Source: Fidelibacterota bacterium (lineage in GTDB: Bacteria > Fidelibacterota > Marinisomatia > Marinisomatales > TCS55). Taken from it: a DNA stretch of 34,501 nucleotides. Under the pieces are notes generated by a model. The model did not search any database. It was not told the origin of the DNA and saw only the letters and a list, made by a program, of their open reading frames with translations. Positions 32,940 through 34,501 of the stretch are shown here, one piece after another. The stretch is from NCBI GenBank assembly GCA_022561485.1, contig JADFRD010000015.1, positions 1-34,501 on the forward strand, written 5' to 3'. A program made the translations under genes and the position numbers. Positions within the stretch are counted from its first letter, which is position 1. Each line of letters opens with the position of its first letter.

Positions 32940-32955
32940 AAGATATTGATATCTT
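32940..32955. promoter_or_regulatory. Palindrome upstream of the hexahaem lipoprotein gene
   Basis: AAGATAT-TG-ATATCTT, a perfect 7-bp dyad, 48 bases after one cytochrome gene and about 95 before the next. It could be an operator or a weak terminator (followed by ATTATATA, no T run). A short stretch beyond it (32969-32996) resembles the promoter region at 17221-17262. Confidence 0.3.
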
Positions 32956-33048
32956 ATTATATACAATGTAATTTTCTATATTGCTGAATCAAGTATAACA
33001 CTTTGTAAATTTTTTTTTGAAGAATAAATAAGAAGTGAGGTAATTATC

Positions 33049-34128
33049 GTGAATCTGATTAATGCTAATAAATCTATTGCATTTTTAATTGTTATGGTTT
33101 TATCAGTTGTTGTTCTTATGACAATCCCTGGTTGTGAAGGCCCTAAAGGCCCCGCTGGTGCGGATGGTGTTGATGGTGTTAACGGTATTGATGGTACTGA
33201 CGGCGATATATCGGGAGAGGCATGTTTGAGATGTCATAATGATGATAGGTTACTGGAAAAACGATTTGAATTAAACCAGCATGATCATGCTACCATGTCA
33301 AATTCGTTAAGCCGTGGAGGGCGTGCTAGTTGCGGACGGTGTCATTCTCACGAGAATTTCGTCAGTTTCTGGGTTGAAGATACCACTTATGATTTAACGT
33401 CAGTAACAGGTTTAACATGTAAATCATGTCACACGCTTCACGACACACCAATAGTTAATAATTTCTCTTTTGCAACACGCGTTGATGGTGATATTCCGTT
33501 CCTGACAGGTGGAACCGAAACATTTGGTACCAGTTCACCTTCTAATTTATGTATAGCTTGTCACCAACCACGGAGAGACTACACATATTATGATAGTACT
33601 CCGACTGACGCTACCGATGAAGTATCTATTACCAGTAGCCATGCTGGCCCACACTATGGAGTGGCCGGATCACTTATCTTTGGTAAAGGCGCTGATGATA
33701 GAAACGGTACTATCGCGCTTGATCAGGGTTCGATGGCTCACGCTTTTGCAGGTTGTGCTACCTGTCACATGGGTGATGATCGTCTCCATACTTTTAAACC
33801 AGATGTTGATAATTGTGTTGCTTGTCATTCTGACGCCGACGATTTTGATATGAATGGTATTCCGACAAAAATACAGAATGCGGTTCATGCCATAGAACTC
33901 GAATTTGTGACCATCGGAGCTTTGGAAGATGATGGTGAAGGTGGTTTTGATCAAACAGCTTCAAGTTCTGCCCCTACTGTTTTATCTGGTGTAGAATACT
34001 CCGCTTTTTGGAATTACCTGGTACTTCACAGTGATCACGGTAGTGCTTATCATAATCCTCCTTATGTGAAGGCAATAATCAATAATGTAGAAGAAAACCT
34101 GGGAATGACTCTAACTACTTGGGATTGA
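33049..34128 (+). CDS. Hexahaem cytochrome c lipoprotein with collagen-like stalk
   Basis: Of 359 residues, GTG start after GTGAGG. Lipoprotein signal: hydrophobic run then TIPGC. Right after the lipid-bearing Cys come about eight Gly-X-Y triplets (GPKGPAGADGVDGVNGIDGTDG), a collagen-like or flexible surface stalk, as in some OmcA/MtrC-type outer-membrane cytochromes. Six CXXCH motifs follow: CLRCH, CGRCH, CKSCH, CIACH, CATCH, CVACH, with distal His candidates (NQHDHATMS, SMAHAFAG, HTFKPD). The C-terminal 90 residues lack haem and end in ALNNV-type helices (KAIINNVEENLGMT). Predicted to sit on the outer membrane, possibly surface exposed, as last carrier. Strong terminator behind; separate leader before. 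The homology to OmcA/MtrC is suggested only by layout. Confidence 0.9.
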   Translation: MNLINANKSIAFLIVMVLSVVVLMTIPGCEGPKGPAGADGVDGVNGIDGTDGDISGEACLRCHNDDRLLEKRFELNQHDHATMSNSLSRGGRASCGRCHSHENFVSFWVEDTTYDLTSVTGLTCKSCHTLHDTPIVNNFSFATRVDGDIPFLTGGTETFGTSSPSNLCIACHQPRRDYTYYDSTPTDATDEVSITSSHAGPHYGVAGSLIFGKGADDRNGTIALDQGSMAHAFAGCATCHMGDDRLHTFKPDVDNCVACHSDADDFDMNGIPTKIQNAVHAIELEFVTIGALEDDGEGGFDQTASSSAPTVLSGVEYSAFWNYLVLHSDHGSAYHNPPYVKAIINNVEENLGMTLTTWD

Positions 34129-34152
34129 TTGACTCATTATATGTTCCTTTTA

Positions 34153-34193
34153 AAGAAAAAGAGGGGAGCCATGTGGTTCCCCTTTTTTCTTTT
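34153..34193 (+). terminator. Strong Rho-independent terminator
   Basis: A long stem AAAAGAGGGGAGCCA/TGGTTCCCCTTTTTT (G-T pairs allowed) with a tiny TG loop followed by CTTTTAATG. It ends the cytochrome cluster 25 bases after the hexahaem stop codon. Confidence 0.9.
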
Positions 34194-34501
34194 AATGTAT
34201 GATAATGCAACGCTCCAATAATATTCACTTTCACTAACAAAATTCCTTATCATAACCGGCATGTGGTATTCAGAGGATTATGTTGGTTAATTTATTAGCC
34301 TATTGCTTGGGTCATATGATACCGACTAAAAATAATACCCTCTATCAAGTACATAAAAAATTACCTGGGATACAAGACAGCCACTGAAATATTAAAGAAA
34401 TAATAATATCAGCTATCTAACACTCGCAGCCAGCCTATGGCGGGTAAACTCCGGACGCCAAACTCGGGTAACATTAAAACCAATGTCAAAAAGTCACAAG
34501 T
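34194..34501. other. Non-coding tail of the window
   Basis: No gene or RNA recognised. The last 80 bases turn locally richer in G+C (CAGCCAGCCTATGGCGGG, ACTCCGGACGCC) than the AT-rich stretch before them, with short complementary pieces. This may be the edge of a structured RNA or another gene beginning beyond the window; it does not fit the tmRNA, SRP, RNase P or c-di-GMP riboswitch cores as I know them. Confidence 0.35.

Noticed and set aside
5145..33954. Numerous long minus-strand frames opposite the genes
   Set aside because: They are antiphase shadows of strongly conserved plus-strand genes and show no domain, start signal or spacing of their own.
34420..34480. tmRNA, SRP RNA or riboswitch at the window end
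   Set aside because: GC-richer and with short complementary pieces, but no diagnostic core sequence of any class I know was found on either strand.

Overview
The window reads as chromosomal DNA of a low-GC, Gram-negative bacterium of the FCB group (Bacteroidetes/Ignavibacteria/Calditrichaeota/Marinimicrobia neighbourhood). This is an inference. It rests on a type IX secretion C-terminal domain (YPNPFNP motif), a one-piece sensor kinase/response regulator/AraC protein of the Bacteroidetes kind, one possible Bacteroidetes-type promoter, lipoproteins, and many multihaem cytochromes. I would guess a Marinimicrobia-like lineage, but nothing here fixes the phylum. Every recognisable gene lies on the + strand.

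Region 1 (1-4.4 kb): the 3' part of a hybrid two-component sensor, a small unknown gene, and a secreted seven-repeat protein with a type IX sorting domain. Region 2 (4.8-13.0 kb): a tightly packed operon, queD-like, yhhQ, folE, lpdA, lipB, fused E1, E2, lipA and a small dihaem protein, with 1-8 nt overlaps at nearly every junction. It couples early 7-deazaguanine (queuosine) chemistry and precursor transport to a complete 2-oxoacid dehydrogenase complex and both enzymes of de novo lipoylation. Region 3 (13.1-16.5 kb): lon, tRNA-Val(UAC) with a partial copy of its own 5' half upstream, a cold-shock protein and a small conserved protein. Region 4 (16.5-17.3 kb): non-coding.

Region 5 (17.3-34.1 kb) is the striking part: a respiratory gene cluster whose proteins carry 60 canonical CXXCH haem motifs plus CX3CH and CX4CH variants. 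In order it encodes an ethylbenzene-dehydrogenase-like haem lipoprotein; a tetrahaem cytochrome; a pentahaem lipoprotein, Tat-exported molybdopterin-family subunit, 4x[4Fe-4S] subunit, NrfD-type quinone-binding membrane subunit and small two-helix membrane protein, together resembling Qrc menaquinone reductase or a split alternative complex III; an outer-membrane beta-barrel followed at once by a 14-haem cytochrome; a monohaem lipoprotein; a truncated Rrf2 regulator; a Rieske/cytochrome b/nonahaem cytochrome c complex; a second tetrahaem cytochrome; an NrfH/NapC-like 17-18-haem membrane-anchored cytochrome; and a hexahaem lipoprotein with a collagen-like stalk.

Working model (inference): two quinone-linked complexes exchange electrons with a periplasmic haem network that may cross the outer membrane through the barrel plus 14-haem pair and reach surface lipoprotein cytochromes. 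No terminal oxidase or identifiable substrate-specific catalytic reductase lies inside the window, so the donor, the acceptor and the direction of flow cannot be read from it.
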